Assembly (NCBI RefSeq): GCF_009711045.1
Contig: NZ_WMJX01000019.1
Location: 1 to 54,972, forward strand
Length of the DNA: 54,972 bases
Origin: Myroides albus
Lineage (GTDB): Bacteria; Bacteroidota; Bacteroidia; Flavobacteriales; Flavobacteriaceae
Direction: 5' to 3'
Part shown: piece after piece, positions 8,322 to 16,953 of the stretch
Layout: the number at the start of each line of letters is the position of its first letter
Position numbering within the stretch: the stretch's first letter is position 1
The notes under the pieces: model-generated
What the model was told of the DNA's origin: nothing
Seen by the model: only the letters and a program-made list of their open reading frames with translations
The model's database searches: none
Translations under genes and position numbers: made by a program

Positions 8322-9326
8322 TTGGATGAAGTTAACGAGATAATAAAGAATATTAAGAATAAAAACATTGCTCCTATTTATTTTTTAATGGGGGAAGAGC
8401 CTTTTTATATAGACGTTATTGCAGACTATATTGAAGATAATGTATTGACTGAAGATGAGAAGGGGTTTAATCAAATGGTTTTGTATGGTAGAGATGTTTC
8501 TATACAAGAGATAATTTCCAATGCTAAACGCTTTCCTTTAATGGCAGAAAGACAGGTTGTGATTGTAAAAGAAGCACAAGACTTGGCTCGAACAATTGAC
8601 CAGTTAGAAAGTTATGCTGTTAACTTGCAGCCTTCAACTGTATTGGTCTTTTGTTACAAGTATAAAACCTTAGACAAGAGAAAGAAAGTATACAAAGCGC
8701 TTGAGAACTCAGGTGTTTTATTTGATAGTAAAAAACTAAAGGAATATCAAATCGAGGGATGGATAAAGAAAGCACTTACTGCAAAAGGATATGCTATCGA
8801 GCCTAAAGCATCTACAATGTTGGTTGAGTTCTTAGGTACAGATCTCTCTAAAATCTCAAATGAACTTAATAAACTTGCCTTAATTCTTCCAAAAGGCAGT
8901 ACAATTACTGATGATATTGTAGAGAAGAATATAGGAATAAGTAAAGACTTTAATAACTTTGAACTCATCAAAGCAATCGTGGAGAGAAATCAAGTTAAAG
9001 CTTATAAAATAGCTGATTACTTTGCTCAGAACCCTAAAAACAATCCAATTGTTTTAACTATGGGGTTAGTTTATGCTTATTTTTCTAAACTTTTACTGTA
9101 TCATGGACTAAAGGATAAATCTCCTTCTAATGTTATGAAGCAACTAAAGGTGAGTCAATATGCGATAAAGGATTATGAGGCAGGGTTTAGGATTTATCCA
9201 ATGAAAAGAGTAAGTGGAATGATTGGGCACTTGAAGGATATTGATTTAAAAAGTAAAGGAGTTGGAGCAAATGCTTTATCTCAGGGAGATTTACTTAAAG
9301 AAATGTTGGTTAAAATATTTAATTAA
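8322..9326 (+). CDS. holA: DNA polymerase III subunit delta
   Basis: The 334-residue product is the clamp-loader delta subunit. It opens sliding clamps as part of the delta-gamma-delta' complex on DNA. Recognisable features are NIAPIYFLMGEEPFYIDVIADYIE at residues ~16-38, the RFPLMAERQVVIVKEAQ segment of domain I, LGTDLSKISNELNKLAL (~170), and the C-terminal collar helices ending GDLLKEMLVKIF. The start is a TTG; the nearby ATG (8326) is out of frame and the next in-frame Met is inside the conserved core. It leads a short operon with the 62-residue membrane protein 11 bp downstream. Confidence 0.93.
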   Translation: MDEVNEIIKNIKNKNIAPIYFLMGEEPFYIDVIADYIEDNVLTEDEKGFNQMVLYGRDVSIQEIISNAKRFPLMAERQVVIVKEAQDLARTIDQLESYAVNLQPSTVLVFCYKYKTLDKRKKVYKALENSGVLFDSKKLKEYQIEGWIKKALTAKGYAIEPKASTMLVEFLGTDLSKISNELNKLALILPKGSTITDDIVEKNIGISKDFNNFELIKAIVERNQVKAYKIADYFAQNPKNNPIVLTMGLVYAYFSKLLLYHGLKDKSPSNVMKQLKVSQYAIKDYEAGFRIYPMKRVSGMIGHLKDIDLKSKGVGANALSQGDLLKEMLVKIFN

Positions 9327-9337
9327 ATATAGAAATT

Positions 9338-9526
9338 ATGGCATATAAATTAGACAAGAACAAAATATTGGGTTATGCTACCTTGATCATGATCGCGATG
9401 GGAGCCCTTTTAATTTGTTTAGGCGCATTTAAGTATTCTGAAATTGCGGGATGGGGATTTACTGCCGTGGGTATTGGATTCCTTGCTATTGCATGGGTGT
9501 TTAATGCACTGAAAGGAAGAGTATAA
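9338..9526 (+). CDS. Small two-helix membrane protein (CAL67264-like family)
   Basis: The 62-residue product has two transmembrane helices (~9-27 and ~35-55) with a short loop containing GAFKYSEIAGWGF, and a basic C-terminus ending ALKGRV. It resembles a small conserved flavobacterial membrane protein often listed as 'CAL67264 family'; I recall this from its general shape and cannot verify it here. It follows holA by 11 bp and shares its transcript, ending in a strong palindromic terminator. Function unknown. Confidence 0.8.
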   Translation: MAYKLDKNKILGYATLIMIAMGALLICLGAFKYSEIAGWGFTAVGIGFLAIAWVFNALKGRV

Positions 9527-9530
9527 GTTT

Positions 9531-9572
9531 GATAATAAAGAAGGGAAGCAATTGCTTCCCTTCTTTATTATC
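9531..9572 (+). terminator. Perfect 42-bp palindrome, terminator of the holA operon
   Basis: Two 21-base arms are exactly complementary with no spacer (left arm starts GATAATAAAGAAGGG, centre CAATTG). It begins 5 bp after the stop codon. The T-tract is interrupted (TTCTTTATTATC), so it may act as a processing/stability hairpin or cruciform, backed up by the next hairpin. Confidence 0.75.
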
Positions 9573-9600
9573 ATACAATTACGAGTAAGGTTATACAGAA

Positions 9601-9627
9601 ATACTGATTAATAGTCAGTATTTTTTG
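9601..9627 (+). terminator. Second, classical terminator downstream of holA
   Basis: Arms ATACTGA / TCAGTAT enclose a 7-nt loop and run directly into a T-tract (TTTTTTG). It lies 28 bp after the long palindrome, making a double terminator. Confidence 0.75.
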
Positions 9628-9903
9628 TTTCCTTTACTATTTTCCTGACTGTCTGTTTCTTAATCATTGCTACATTAGATTTCCAGTCTCTTTCCATTTT
9701 ACAGAAAATCCATTCTTTATTGCAAATCATAGATGTTCAATGTTGTGTTGGCTTTTCAAATTCTATGAGGTATAGTGCTGCGGAGTGTATTTTGATGTGT
9801 ATTCTACAATAGTTAATATAAATCCCTTCCAATAGCCTATATATTTGTAATTCTCTTTAATTTTGTTATATTATAATTCTGAGAAAGAGTAATTTATAAG
9901 ATC
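9628..9903. other. Intergenic region before the DUF1275 gene
   Basis: No ORF or RNA gene is supported in these 276 bp (376 bp without a gene, counting the two hairpins). A TAnnTTTG match (TATATTTG, 9840-9847) lies 57 bp before the ATG at 9904 and may be its -7 element; no well-spaced TTG accompanies it. Confidence 0.5.
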
Positions 9904-10698
9904 ATGTTATCACATAGGGGGAAAGGGAGAAGTTTTGGCCAAAATCTGCGTTTAGCGGTATTATTGTCTTTTGTAGGAGGAATTGTTAACGTTTGTGGAT
10001 TTTTGGCATTAAAGTTAATGACAACCAACGTGACAGGCTATTTATCTAATTTTGCGCAAGAGTTCTTGTCTTTTAATAGAACAGCTATTTTGAAGTCTGT
10101 TTTGTTGTTGGTATCATTCTTTTTAGGTTCATTTATTTCTCACGTAATTCTTCAAGTACAAAAGTTGTTGTGGAACAAAGTATACTTCACTGTTCCTTTG
10201 ATTCTTGAGGCAATTCTGTTAGGAGGAGTTGCTTATCTCGAAGGAGATATTCTTTCTCAATACCCTATGAAGATTGCTTATGTACTATTATTTGCCATGG
10301 GACTTCAGAATTCACTGGTGACATTTATTTCTAAGGCAGTAGTGAGAACTACACATATCACTGGAATAGTAACTGATTTAGGAATTGAAACAGCAAGATT
10401 GATTTTCTATAGTAAGAATACAGCCGTACGACGTGTATTGTTTTCTCATATCGGTTTAAAGGTTGCAATTGTCTTTTCTTTCGGATTAGGGGGGATTATT
10501 GCAGCCTATTGTTTTCAGTATTTACATCTGCGTACTTTGTATATTGGGATGGGAGTAATTTTACTGACTACAGTGTACGATTTTCTTATGGTAAAGATGA
10601 TATTGGTATTAGAAGAAGGAAGGCATCTTGTGGATTGGAGTAAACGAGCTGTGATGAAAGATCACAGGCTTCACCGTATTTTAAGGAGAAGGCGATAA
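9904..10698 (+). CDS. YoaK/DUF1275 family membrane protein
   Basis: The 264-residue product has about six hydrophobic helices and the family's hallmark LSFVGGIVNVCGFLALK and TNVTGYLSN motifs (~residues 20-48), then GLQNSLVTFISKAVVRTTHITG (~138-160). This last motif is diagnostic of the DUF1275 (YoaK) family of inner-membrane proteins, whose substrate is unknown. A basic C-terminal tail (HRLHRILRRRR) should be cytoplasmic. It is a single gene, convergent with the 60-residue zinc-ribbon-like gene. Confidence 0.88.
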   Translation: MLSHRGKGRSFGQNLRLAVLLSFVGGIVNVCGFLALKLMTTNVTGYLSNFAQEFLSFNRTAILKSVLLLVSFFLGSFISHVILQVQKLLWNKVYFTVPLILEAILLGGVAYLEGDILSQYPMKIAYVLLFAMGLQNSLVTFISKAVVRTTHITGIVTDLGIETARLIFYSKNTAVRRVLFSHIGLKVAIVFSFGLGGIIAAYCFQYLHLRTLYIGMGVILLTTVYDFLMVKMILVLEEGRHLVDWSKRAVMKDHRLHRILRRRR

Positions 10699-10746
10699 CA
10701 CTTGTTTTTTGGCCTTCTGTAAATCGCTAAGAAAAGGATAAAAAAA

Positions 10747-10791
10747 AATCTTGTAATTAATTTTACTCACATAAAAATTAATTACAAGATT
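10747..10791 (-). terminator. Terminator of the small Cys-rich gene
   Basis: Eighteen-base arms (AATCTTGTAATTAATTTT and its complement) flank a 9-nt spacer. On the minus strand the stem runs into T8. It lies 10 bp beyond the stop codon at 10801 and may also stop the convergent DUF1275 transcript. Confidence 0.85.
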
Positions 10792-10800
10792 CTGATGACC

Positions 10801-10983
10801 TTAGATTCCAATGTGTAATTCGTATTCATCGTCTGATTTATCTTCTAAATCATAAATAGAATTAGCTGGTGAAATAGCGCTACATGTAGAGCACACATAA
10901 GCATCAATTGATGGGTCATAGTAGTGATTTTCGTGATTGTTTTCACACGGTTCACTTTTTGCAAAAAATAAATGTTCAGACAT
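10801..10983 (-). CDS. Small acidic protein with CxxC, possible zinc-binding
   Basis: The 60-residue product has Cys13 with nearby His residues (CENNHENHYY), then a CSTC pair (~32-35) and an acidic tail (DLEDKSDDEYELH). One Cys, His residues and a CxxC could make a small zinc site, but the spacing is not a standard ribbon. It has its own strong terminator and an ATG start followed by SEHLFF, so I take it as real. No signal peptide. Function unknown; a role binding a partner protein or metal is only a guess. Confidence 0.65.
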   Translation of the reverse strand: MSEHLFFAKSEPCENNHENHYYDPSIDAYVCSTCSAISPANSIYDLEDKSDDEYELHIGI

Positions 10984-11278
10984 AATTGTGAGTTTTAAAT
11001 TATGTATACAATATAGTGATAAAAAAGTGGCGAAACAAGAGGTTTAACTTGTGTTTTGTTTTAAATTTTTGTTAAAAACAACTCATAATGGAGTGATTAT
11101 GTGTTTTGGAGTTGCTTTTTGTCAATGCTAAATAATCTTAATTGTAGCGAAGTGAGATTTGGACACTTTGGTTCGGGTAAAAAAAGTTTCTTAATCTCCT
11201 TAATTAATGCTATTTTTGGCTCATTCGCTATAGAGTGTTTATAGCTTAGTAATCAATAAATTCAATATATTTTACTTT

Positions 11279-12967
11279 ATGTCAGACGATAAAAAGGTAA
11301 TTTTTTCGATGTCGAAGGTGAGTAAAACTTACTCATCGACAAACAAGACTGTATTAAAAGATATTTATTTAAGCTTTTTCTACGGGGCTAAAATTGGTAT
11401 TTTAGGTCTTAATGGTTCAGGTAAATCTTCCTTGTTAAAGATTATTGCTGGAGTAGATAAGAACTATCAGGGAGATGTGGTTTTCGCACCTGGGTATACC
11501 GTAGGGTATTTAGAGCAAGAGCCGCAGTTAGATGAAACAAAGACTGTGATTGAAATCGTGAGAGAAGGTGCAGCTGAGACTGTGGCTATCTTAGATGAGT
11601 TCAACAAGATTAATGATATGTTTGGTCTTCCAGAAGTGTATGAAGATGCTGATAAGATGCAGAAACTGATGGATAGACAGGCCGAGCTACAAGATAAGAT
11701 TGATGCTGTAGGAGGATGGGAGTTAGATACTAAACTGGCTATTGCGATGGACGCTTTGCGTACACCTGAGCCTGATACGCCTATTAATATTCTTTCGGGA
11801 GGAGAGCGTCGTAGAGTAGCTCTATGTCGTTTATTGTTACAGAATCCAGATGTGTTGTTGTTAGATGAGCCAACCAACCACTTAGATGCAGAGTCAGTGC
11901 ATTGGTTAGAGCAACACTTACAACAATATGCAGGTACAGTAATCGCTGTAACCCACGACCGTTATTTCTTAGACAATGTAGCTGGTTGGATTCTTGAATT
12001 AGATAGAGGAGAAGGTATTCCATGGAAAGGAAACTATTCATCTTGGTTAGATCAAAAAGCAAAGCGTTTAGAACAAGAGGAAAAAGTGGCTTCGAAACGC
12101 CGTAAGAACTTAGAGCGTGAGCTTGATTGGGTACGTCAGGGGGCTAAAGGTCGTCAGACAAAACAAAAAGCAAGGTTACAGAACTACGATAAGTTGTTAA
12201 ACGAAGATCAAAAAGAACTTGAAGAGAAATTAGAGATTTACATACCTAATGGACCTCGTTTAGGAACAAATGTAATCGAAGCAAAAGGTGTAGCTAAAGC
12301 TTTTGGCGATAAGTTATTATATGATAATCTTAACTTTACTTTACCTCAAGCAGGTATTGTTGGTATTATCGGGCCAAATGGTGCTGGTAAGTCTACTATC
12401 TTCCGTATGATCATGGGAGAGCAACAGCCAGATGCTGGTACGTTTGCTATCGGAGATACGGTTAAAATTGCTTATGTAGACCAATCTCACTCTAATATAG
12501 ACCCAGAGAAATCTATTTGGGAGAACTTCTGTGATGGTCAAGAGTTGATCATGATGGGAGGGCGTCAAGTAAACTCTCGTGCTTATTTGAGTAGATTTAA
12601 CTTTGGTGGTTCTGATCAGAATAAAAAGGTAGCTACTTTATCAGGAGGGGAGCGCAACCGTCTTCACTTAGCTATGACGTTAAAAGAAGAAGGGAATGTA
12701 CTGTTGCTGGATGAGCCTACGAATGATTTAGATGTTAATACATTGCGTGCTTTGGAGGAAGGTTTGGAGAATTTCGCAGGATGTGCTGTGGTTATTTCCC
12801 ACGACCGTTGGTTCTTAGACCGTATTTGTACGCATATCTTAGCTTTTGAAGGAGATTCTCAAGTGTACTTCTTTGAAGGGTCTTTCTCTGACTACGAAGA
12901 GAATCGCAAGAAGCGCTTAGGAGATGTTGCTCCAACGCGTCTGAAGTATAAAAAATTAGTTCGCTAA
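11279..12967 (+). CDS. ettA: Energy-dependent translational throttle protein EttA (ABC-F ATPase)
   Basis: The 562-residue product has two ABC ATPase domains and no membrane segment. Walker A sites are GLNGSGKSS (~43-51) and GPNGAGKST (~364); signatures are LSGGERRR (~172) and LSGGERNR (~453); each is followed by a Walker B ending LLLDEPTN. The arm and P-site-tRNA-interaction linker between the domains is rich in Arg/Lys (KRRKNLERELDWVRQG). Length and sequence fit EttA, which binds the ribosomal E site and gates the first peptide bond according to ATP/ADP. A TAnnTTTG match (TATTTTTG, 11211-11218) lies 60 bp upstream; monocistronic with a strong terminator. Confidence 0.95.
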   Translation: MSDDKKVIFSMSKVSKTYSSTNKTVLKDIYLSFFYGAKIGILGLNGSGKSSLLKIIAGVDKNYQGDVVFAPGYTVGYLEQEPQLDETKTVIEIVREGAAETVAILDEFNKINDMFGLPEVYEDADKMQKLMDRQAELQDKIDAVGGWELDTKLAIAMDALRTPEPDTPINILSGGERRRVALCRLLLQNPDVLLLDEPTNHLDAESVHWLEQHLQQYAGTVIAVTHDRYFLDNVAGWILELDRGEGIPWKGNYSSWLDQKAKRLEQEEKVASKRRKNLERELDWVRQGAKGRQTKQKARLQNYDKLLNEDQKELEEKLEIYIPNGPRLGTNVIEAKGVAKAFGDKLLYDNLNFTLPQAGIVGIIGPNGAGKSTIFRMIMGEQQPDAGTFAIGDTVKIAYVDQSHSNIDPEKSIWENFCDGQELIMMGGRQVNSRAYLSRFNFGGSDQNKKVATLSGGERNRLHLAMTLKEEGNVLLLDEPTNDLDVNTLRALEEGLENFAGCAVVISHDRWFLDRICTHILAFEGDSQVYFFEGSFSDYEENRKKRLGDVAPTRLKYKKLVR

Positions 12968-12978
12968 TCAAAATAGTT

Positions 12979-13012
12979 AAAGCCTAATTAGATATCTAAT
13001 TAGGCTTTTTTT
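12979..13012 (+). terminator. Terminator of ettA
   Basis: A perfect palindrome with 15-base arms (AAAGCCTAATTAGAT / ATCTAATTAGGCTTT) runs into T7, 11 bp after the ettA stop. Confidence 0.92.
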
Positions 13013-13101
13013 AGCAAAAGCGATTTTTAAACGTGTACTTGCAATAGGGATTTATAAGGATGCAGTTTATTTATCTGCGTTAACATAAAAATAGAATACT
13101 A

Positions 13102-13833
13102 ATGAATATAGATGTATTGCATATCAATGCCAAGTCAGCCGAGGGAGAACCGGCTATTTTTAACCCTGTAGTAGTTGGGTTTTCGGATGGTACTTCTTAT
13201 CTGATAGACTGTGGATTTACGTATAATTTTTCAGAGTTCAAACAAGAGTTGAGAAACTTGGGGTTAATGATAGCGGATTTAAAGGGGATCATTATTTCGC
13301 ATGATGATATAGACCATTTGGAAGGACTTCACTGTTTTAAGAAAGAATATATCGATTTAGAAGTGATAAGCAGTGTGGAAGAAGCAGATTCTGTTTCAGG
13401 AAGGGTTGATGCTGAGCGTTTAGTACAAGTTAGAGAGAGCTTGAATCACATTCCAGAAGAAATGAAACAATGGGTAAATAACTTTATTGTTGAATTAGAA
13501 GCAGTAAAGCGATTTGAGGTGACGAGTACCTTAGTAGATGGGCAGTTTTTTAAGGATACGCTACAGGTAATAGCAACTCCTGGACATACTAAAGGGCATC
13601 TTTCGTTCTTTGATATTGAAACACGTACATTAATTGCGTCTGATGCAATAGTAGTTGAAGACGGTGAGTTTAATATTGCAAACCCACAATTCACACTTGA
13701 TTTACCAGCAGCTTTAGCTTCTGTTAGAAAATTGAAAGAATTAAATCCAGAGCGTATTATATGTTTTCACGGCGGTATGGTGGAAGAAGATATTGAAGGA
13801 AAATTAAGTAGGCTTATCGAAAAGTTTGAATAG
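13102..13833 (+). CDS. MBL-fold metallo-hydrolase
   Basis: The 243-residue product is a soluble metallo-beta-lactamase-fold hydrolase. The metal motif is H67-D-D69-I-D71-H72 (IISHDDIDHLEG), i.e. HxDxDH where the usual second His is Asp, a variant seen in several MBL subfamilies. The later metal ligands are ATPGHTKGH (His ~160), ASDAI (Asp ~179) and ICFHGG near the C-terminus (~226). The type suggests a glyoxalase-II-like or thioesterase/lactonase hydrolase; substrate unknown. No signal peptide. It stands alone between two terminators and converges on gltS. Confidence 0.88.
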   Translation: MNIDVLHINAKSAEGEPAIFNPVVVGFSDGTSYLIDCGFTYNFSEFKQELRNLGLMIADLKGIIISHDDIDHLEGLHCFKKEYIDLEVISSVEEADSVSGRVDAERLVQVRESLNHIPEEMKQWVNNFIVELEAVKRFEVTSTLVDGQFFKDTLQVIATPGHTKGHLSFFDIETRTLIASDAIVVEDGEFNIANPQFTLDLPAALASVRKLKELNPERIICFHGGMVEEDIEGKLSRLIEKFE

Positions 13834-13848
13834 CAATTAACAAAAAGA

Positions 13849-13885
13849 ATAAAGGCGACTGATTTCAATCAGTCGCCTTTATTTT
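13849..13885. terminator. Bidirectional terminator between the MBL hydrolase and gltS
   Basis: Seventeen-base arms (AATAAAGGCGACTGATT and complement) enclose TC. It has T-rich sequence on the plus side and A-rich on the other, and sits between two convergent genes (stops at 13833 and 13900). Confidence 0.92.
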
Positions 13886-13899
13886 TATACTATTTCTTC

Positions 13900-15105
13900 T
13901 TATAAGAATGTGATGAATACATTTAAAATTAACGCGTTCAATATATCAATAAAGAAAGCTCCTACCATAGGTATAATTAAGAAAGCCTTATAGGAAGGTC
14001 CAAATCGATTCGTTACGGCTTGGATGTTTGCAACAGCAGTTGCAGTTGCTCCAAGTCCAAAACCACAATGACCAGCACTTAATACAATGGCGTCGTAATC
14101 TTTTCCCATGACTCTGTAGGTGATGTAGTAAGCAAATAACCACATCATTGTCACTTGGACTAATAGGATAAATAAAATAGGTAATGCTAAATCGATAATT
14201 AACCAAAGCTTTAGCGACATCAATGCACATGCAAGGAAAATAGAAAGGCCTACGTTACCTAATATATCAACAGGTTCATTGTTTATCTCTAATTTAAACA
14301 TGTGTGCTAAAAGGTTGCGAATAATCACGCCAATAAACAAACACCAAACGAATGTAGGTAGCTTAAAGCTGTATTGAGCATTCCAGTCAGAAAGTGCATT
14401 TCCAAGAACTAAACAAACAGCGATAAGAGTTACGGTTAACATTACTGATCTATAGGTAACTTTCTCAGTAGGAAAGGCCTTGTCCGTCATTTCGTGTGTG
14501 TCTTCTCTGTGTCTAATTTCCTCAGGACTTAGTTCCTCTTTATTGTTTTTCTTTAATAATCTGTAAGCTAATGGACCTCCAATAGTTCCTCCGAAAATTA
14601 AACCAAAAGTAGCACATGCCATTCCAATTTCTTCAGCACCTAACAATGGTTTGCCACTTGCCATAAAATCTTTTGCCCAGCCAATTGCCGTTCCATGACC
14701 ACCTGTAAGTGTAATAGAGCCAGCTATCAACCCGAATCGAGGATCTAAACCAAGTAATGTGGCTAAGGCTGTTCCTAAACCATTTTGAAAAATAATAAAA
14801 ACAGCAGCTACAACTAAGAAGACGATTAAGGCTTTACCTCCTTTGATTAATTTTGCAAAGTCAGCATTTAAACCAATTGTAGCAAAGAACACGTACATCA
14901 TAGATTCTTGAAGCTCTTTGTGGTAAGTAAATTCTATCTTGAAAATAGCAAAGATCGCCCAGCTAATTAAAGCAATTAAAAATCCCCCTACTACAGGCTC
15001 TGGAATATTATATTTAGTAAAAAAGTTTATTCTGTGTACGATAAAACGGCCTAAAAGTAAAACAAGACAGGCAAGCATTAAGGTTTCGTATATACCAAAT
15101 TCCAT
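13900..15105 (-). CDS. gltS: Sodium/glutamate symporter
   Basis: The 401-residue protein has about ten to twelve transmembrane helices and the two inverted repeats typical of GltS. The reentrant-loop regions are visible as SITLTGGHGTAIGWA (~131-145) and SAGHCGFGLGATATAVAN (~340-357), which form the Na+/glutamate site. It imports glutamate across the inner membrane using the Na+ gradient. Length equals the E. coli family. Single-gene unit with a promoter at 15162-15190 and a shared terminator at its 3' end. Confidence 0.94.
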   Translation of the reverse strand: MEFGIYETLMLACLVLLLGRFIVHRINFFTKYNIPEPVVGGFLIALISWAIFAIFKIEFTYHKELQESMMYVFFATIGLNADFAKLIKGGKALIVFLVVAAVFIIFQNGLGTALATLLGLDPRFGLIAGSITLTGGHGTAIGWAKDFMASGKPLLGAEEIGMACATFGLIFGGTIGGPLAYRLLKKNNKEELSPEEIRHREDTHEMTDKAFPTEKVTYRSVMLTVTLIAVCLVLGNALSDWNAQYSFKLPTFVWCLFIGVIIRNLLAHMFKLEINNEPVDILGNVGLSIFLACALMSLKLWLIIDLALPILFILLVQVTMMWLFAYYITYRVMGKDYDAIVLSAGHCGFGLGATATAVANIQAVTNRFGPSYKAFLIIPMVGAFFIDILNALILNVFITFL

Positions 15106-15161
15106 AAAAAAGTAATTTATTATTGTGGATACAGACTATGTTTATATCAAAGACTGCTCCA

Positions 15162-15190
15162 CAAATATAAATAAACAAGTTTCTAATCAA
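15162..15190 (-). promoter_or_regulatory. Promoter of gltS
   Basis: On the minus strand, TTG (15190-15188), 18 bp and TATATTTG (15169-15162) give a full Bacteroidota-type promoter, leaving a leader of roughly 50 nt before the ATG at 15105. Confidence 0.7.
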
Positions 15191-15322
15191 AGAAATAATA
15201 GGTGTATTTTACATAGTTGCTAAAAGTTTAGTATCTATAGTTACAAATTGGTAATAGATGAGAGTTTTGTTTGGTGGAATATGAGTGAGTAGAAGTCTAT
15301 ATAAAAAAAGTAATGAAAGTTT

Positions 15323-15351
15323 TTGTGATACGTGTTAAATAACTATTTTTG
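15323..15351 (+). promoter_or_regulatory. Promoter of guaA, abutting its start codon
   Basis: TTG (15323-15325), 18 bp, TATTTTTG (15344-15351). The box ends 3 bp before the ATG at 15355, so the predicted transcription start falls on or beside the start codon, suggesting a leaderless mRNA. Confidence 0.7.
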
Positions 15352-15354
15352 CGC

Positions 15355-16881
15355 ATGCAACACAATGTACTTATTTTAGATTTTGGATCGCAATATACTC
15401 AGTTAATTGCGCGAAGAGTTCGAGAATTAAATATTTTCTGCGAAATCTTACCTTATAATGATTTACCAGCAGATTTAACAGAATATAAAGCTGTTATTTT
15501 ATCTGGTAGTCCTTTCTCTGTACGCTCAGAAGAAGCGTTACATCCAGATTTGTCAAATATTAAAGGAAAAATGCCTTTATTAGCTGTTTGTTATGGAGCA
15601 CAGTATTTAGCTCATTTCTTTGGTGGTGAAGTAGCACCTTCAGATACCCGAGAATATGGAAGAGCGAACTTGGACTTTATAGCAAATGATAGTTTCTTGA
15701 AGGATATTCCTCAGAATAGCCAGGTGTGGATGAGTCATAGTGATACAATTAAAGTATTACCTACCAATGCAGTTTTATTAGCAAGCACTAAAGATGTAAA
15801 AAATGCTGCTTATAAAATTGAAGGAGAGGATACTTATGCTATACAGTTTCATCCTGAAGTATACCACTCTACAGATGGAGCTCAGTTACTTAAAAATTTC
15901 TTAGTTGATATCGCAGGAGTTAAGCAAGACTTTACACCAAGTGCTTTTGTTGAAGAAACAATTGAAGACTTAAGAAATAAAGTAGGTAGCGAAAAGGTAG
16001 TTTTGGCATTGTCAGGAGGTGTAGACTCTACTGTAGCTGCTGTATTATTGAACAAAGCTATCGGAGAGAACTTATACTGTATCTTCGTAAATAATGGACT
16101 ATTGCGTAAAAACGAGTTCCAAAATGTATTAAACCAATACAACGGAATGGGCTTGAACGTAAAAGGAGTAGATGCTACAGATAGGTTTATGGATGCATTA
16201 GCAGGATTAGATGATCCAGAGCAAAAGCGAAAAGCAATCGGTCGTGTATTTATCGAGGTATTTGATGATGAAGCTAAGTTGATAGAAGATGCTACTTTCT
16301 TAGGTCAAGGGACAATTTATCCAGACGTAATTGAGTCTATCTCTGTGAAAGGACCTTCTGCTACAATTAAATCACATCACAACGTAGGAGGGTTACCTGA
16401 CTTTATGAAATTAAAGATTGTGGAGCCTCTTAGAATGTTGTTTAAAGATGAGGTTCGCAGAGTAGGAGCTTCATTAGGTATTGATCCTGAATTATTAGGA
16501 AGACACCCTTTCCCAGGTCCTGGATTAGCGATTCGTATTTTGGGAGATATAACGCAAGAAAAAGTTCGTTTATTGCAAGAAGTAGATGCTATCTTTATCA
16601 ATGGACTAAAAGAGCATGGGTTATATGACAAAGTATGGCAAGCAGGAGCTATTCTTTTACCTGTTAATAGTGTAGGAGTGATGGGAGATGAACGTACTTA
16701 TGAAAAAGTGGTAGCTCTTAGAGCTGTTGCTTCTACAGATGGTATGACAGCTGATTGGGTACATTTGCCTTATGAGTTTTTAATGGAGATTTCAAATAAA
16801 ATTATCAATAAAGTTAAAGGGGTTAATAGAGTTGTATATGATATAAGCTCAAAACCACCTGCAACAATTGAATGGGAATAA
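15355..16881 (+). CDS. guaA: GMP synthase (glutamine-hydrolysing)
   Basis: The start is ATG 15355 (508 residues, [13 protein letters not shown]); a TTG 6 bp earlier lies inside the promoter box. The class I glutaminase domain has [18 protein letters not shown], the nucleophile Cys79 in AVCYGAQ, and FHPEVYHS with the catalytic His/Glu. The ATP-pyrophosphatase domain has the P-loop SGGVDS (220-225), and the C-terminal dimerisation/GMP domain ends [11 protein letters not shown]. It converts XMP to GMP with glutamine and ATP in the cytoplasm. Monocistronic; terminator follows. Confidence 0.97.
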   Translation: MQHNVLILDFGSQYTQLIARRVRELNIFCEILPYNDLPADLTEYKAVILSGSPFSVRSEEALHPDLSNIKGKMPLLAVCYGAQYLAHFFGGEVAPSDTREYGRANLDFIANDSFLKDIPQNSQVWMSHSDTIKVLPTNAVLLASTKDVKNAAYKIEGEDTYAIQFHPEVYHSTDGAQLLKNFLVDIAGVKQDFTPSAFVEETIEDLRNKVGSEKVVLALSGGVDSTVAAVLLNKAIGENLYCIFVNNGLLRKNEFQNVLNQYNGMGLNVKGVDATDRFMDALAGLDDPEQKRKAIGRVFIEVFDDEAKLIEDATFLGQGTIYPDVIESISVKGPSATIKSHHNVGGLPDFMKLKIVEPLRMLFKDEVRRVGASLGIDPELLGRHPFPGPGLAIRILGDITQEKVRLLQEVDAIFINGLKEHGLYDKVWQAGAILLPVNSVGVMGDERTYEKVVALRAVASTDGMTADWVHLPYEFLMEISNKIINKVKGVNRVVYDISSKPPATIEWE

Positions 16882-16897
16882 TTTAGATTATATCAAT

Positions 16898-16926
16898 AAG
16901 TCGCTGTACCTTTGGTACAGCGACTT
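16898..16926 (+). terminator. Terminator of guaA
   Basis: Thirteen-base perfect arms (AAGTCGCTGTACC / GGTACAGCGACTT) enclose TTT and are followed by a T-rich stretch. Confidence 0.9.
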
Positions 16927-16953
16927 TTCGTTTATTTTAAAAAAAATTGCAAG

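Noticed and set aside
8318..8324. TATTTTG as a -7 box of holA
   Set aside because: It overlaps the TTG start codon and would put the transcription start downstream of the start; spacing between TA and TTTG is also one base short.
15349..15354. TTG start for guaA at 15349
   Set aside because: It falls inside the promoter box; the ATG at 15355 gives the standard family N-terminus.
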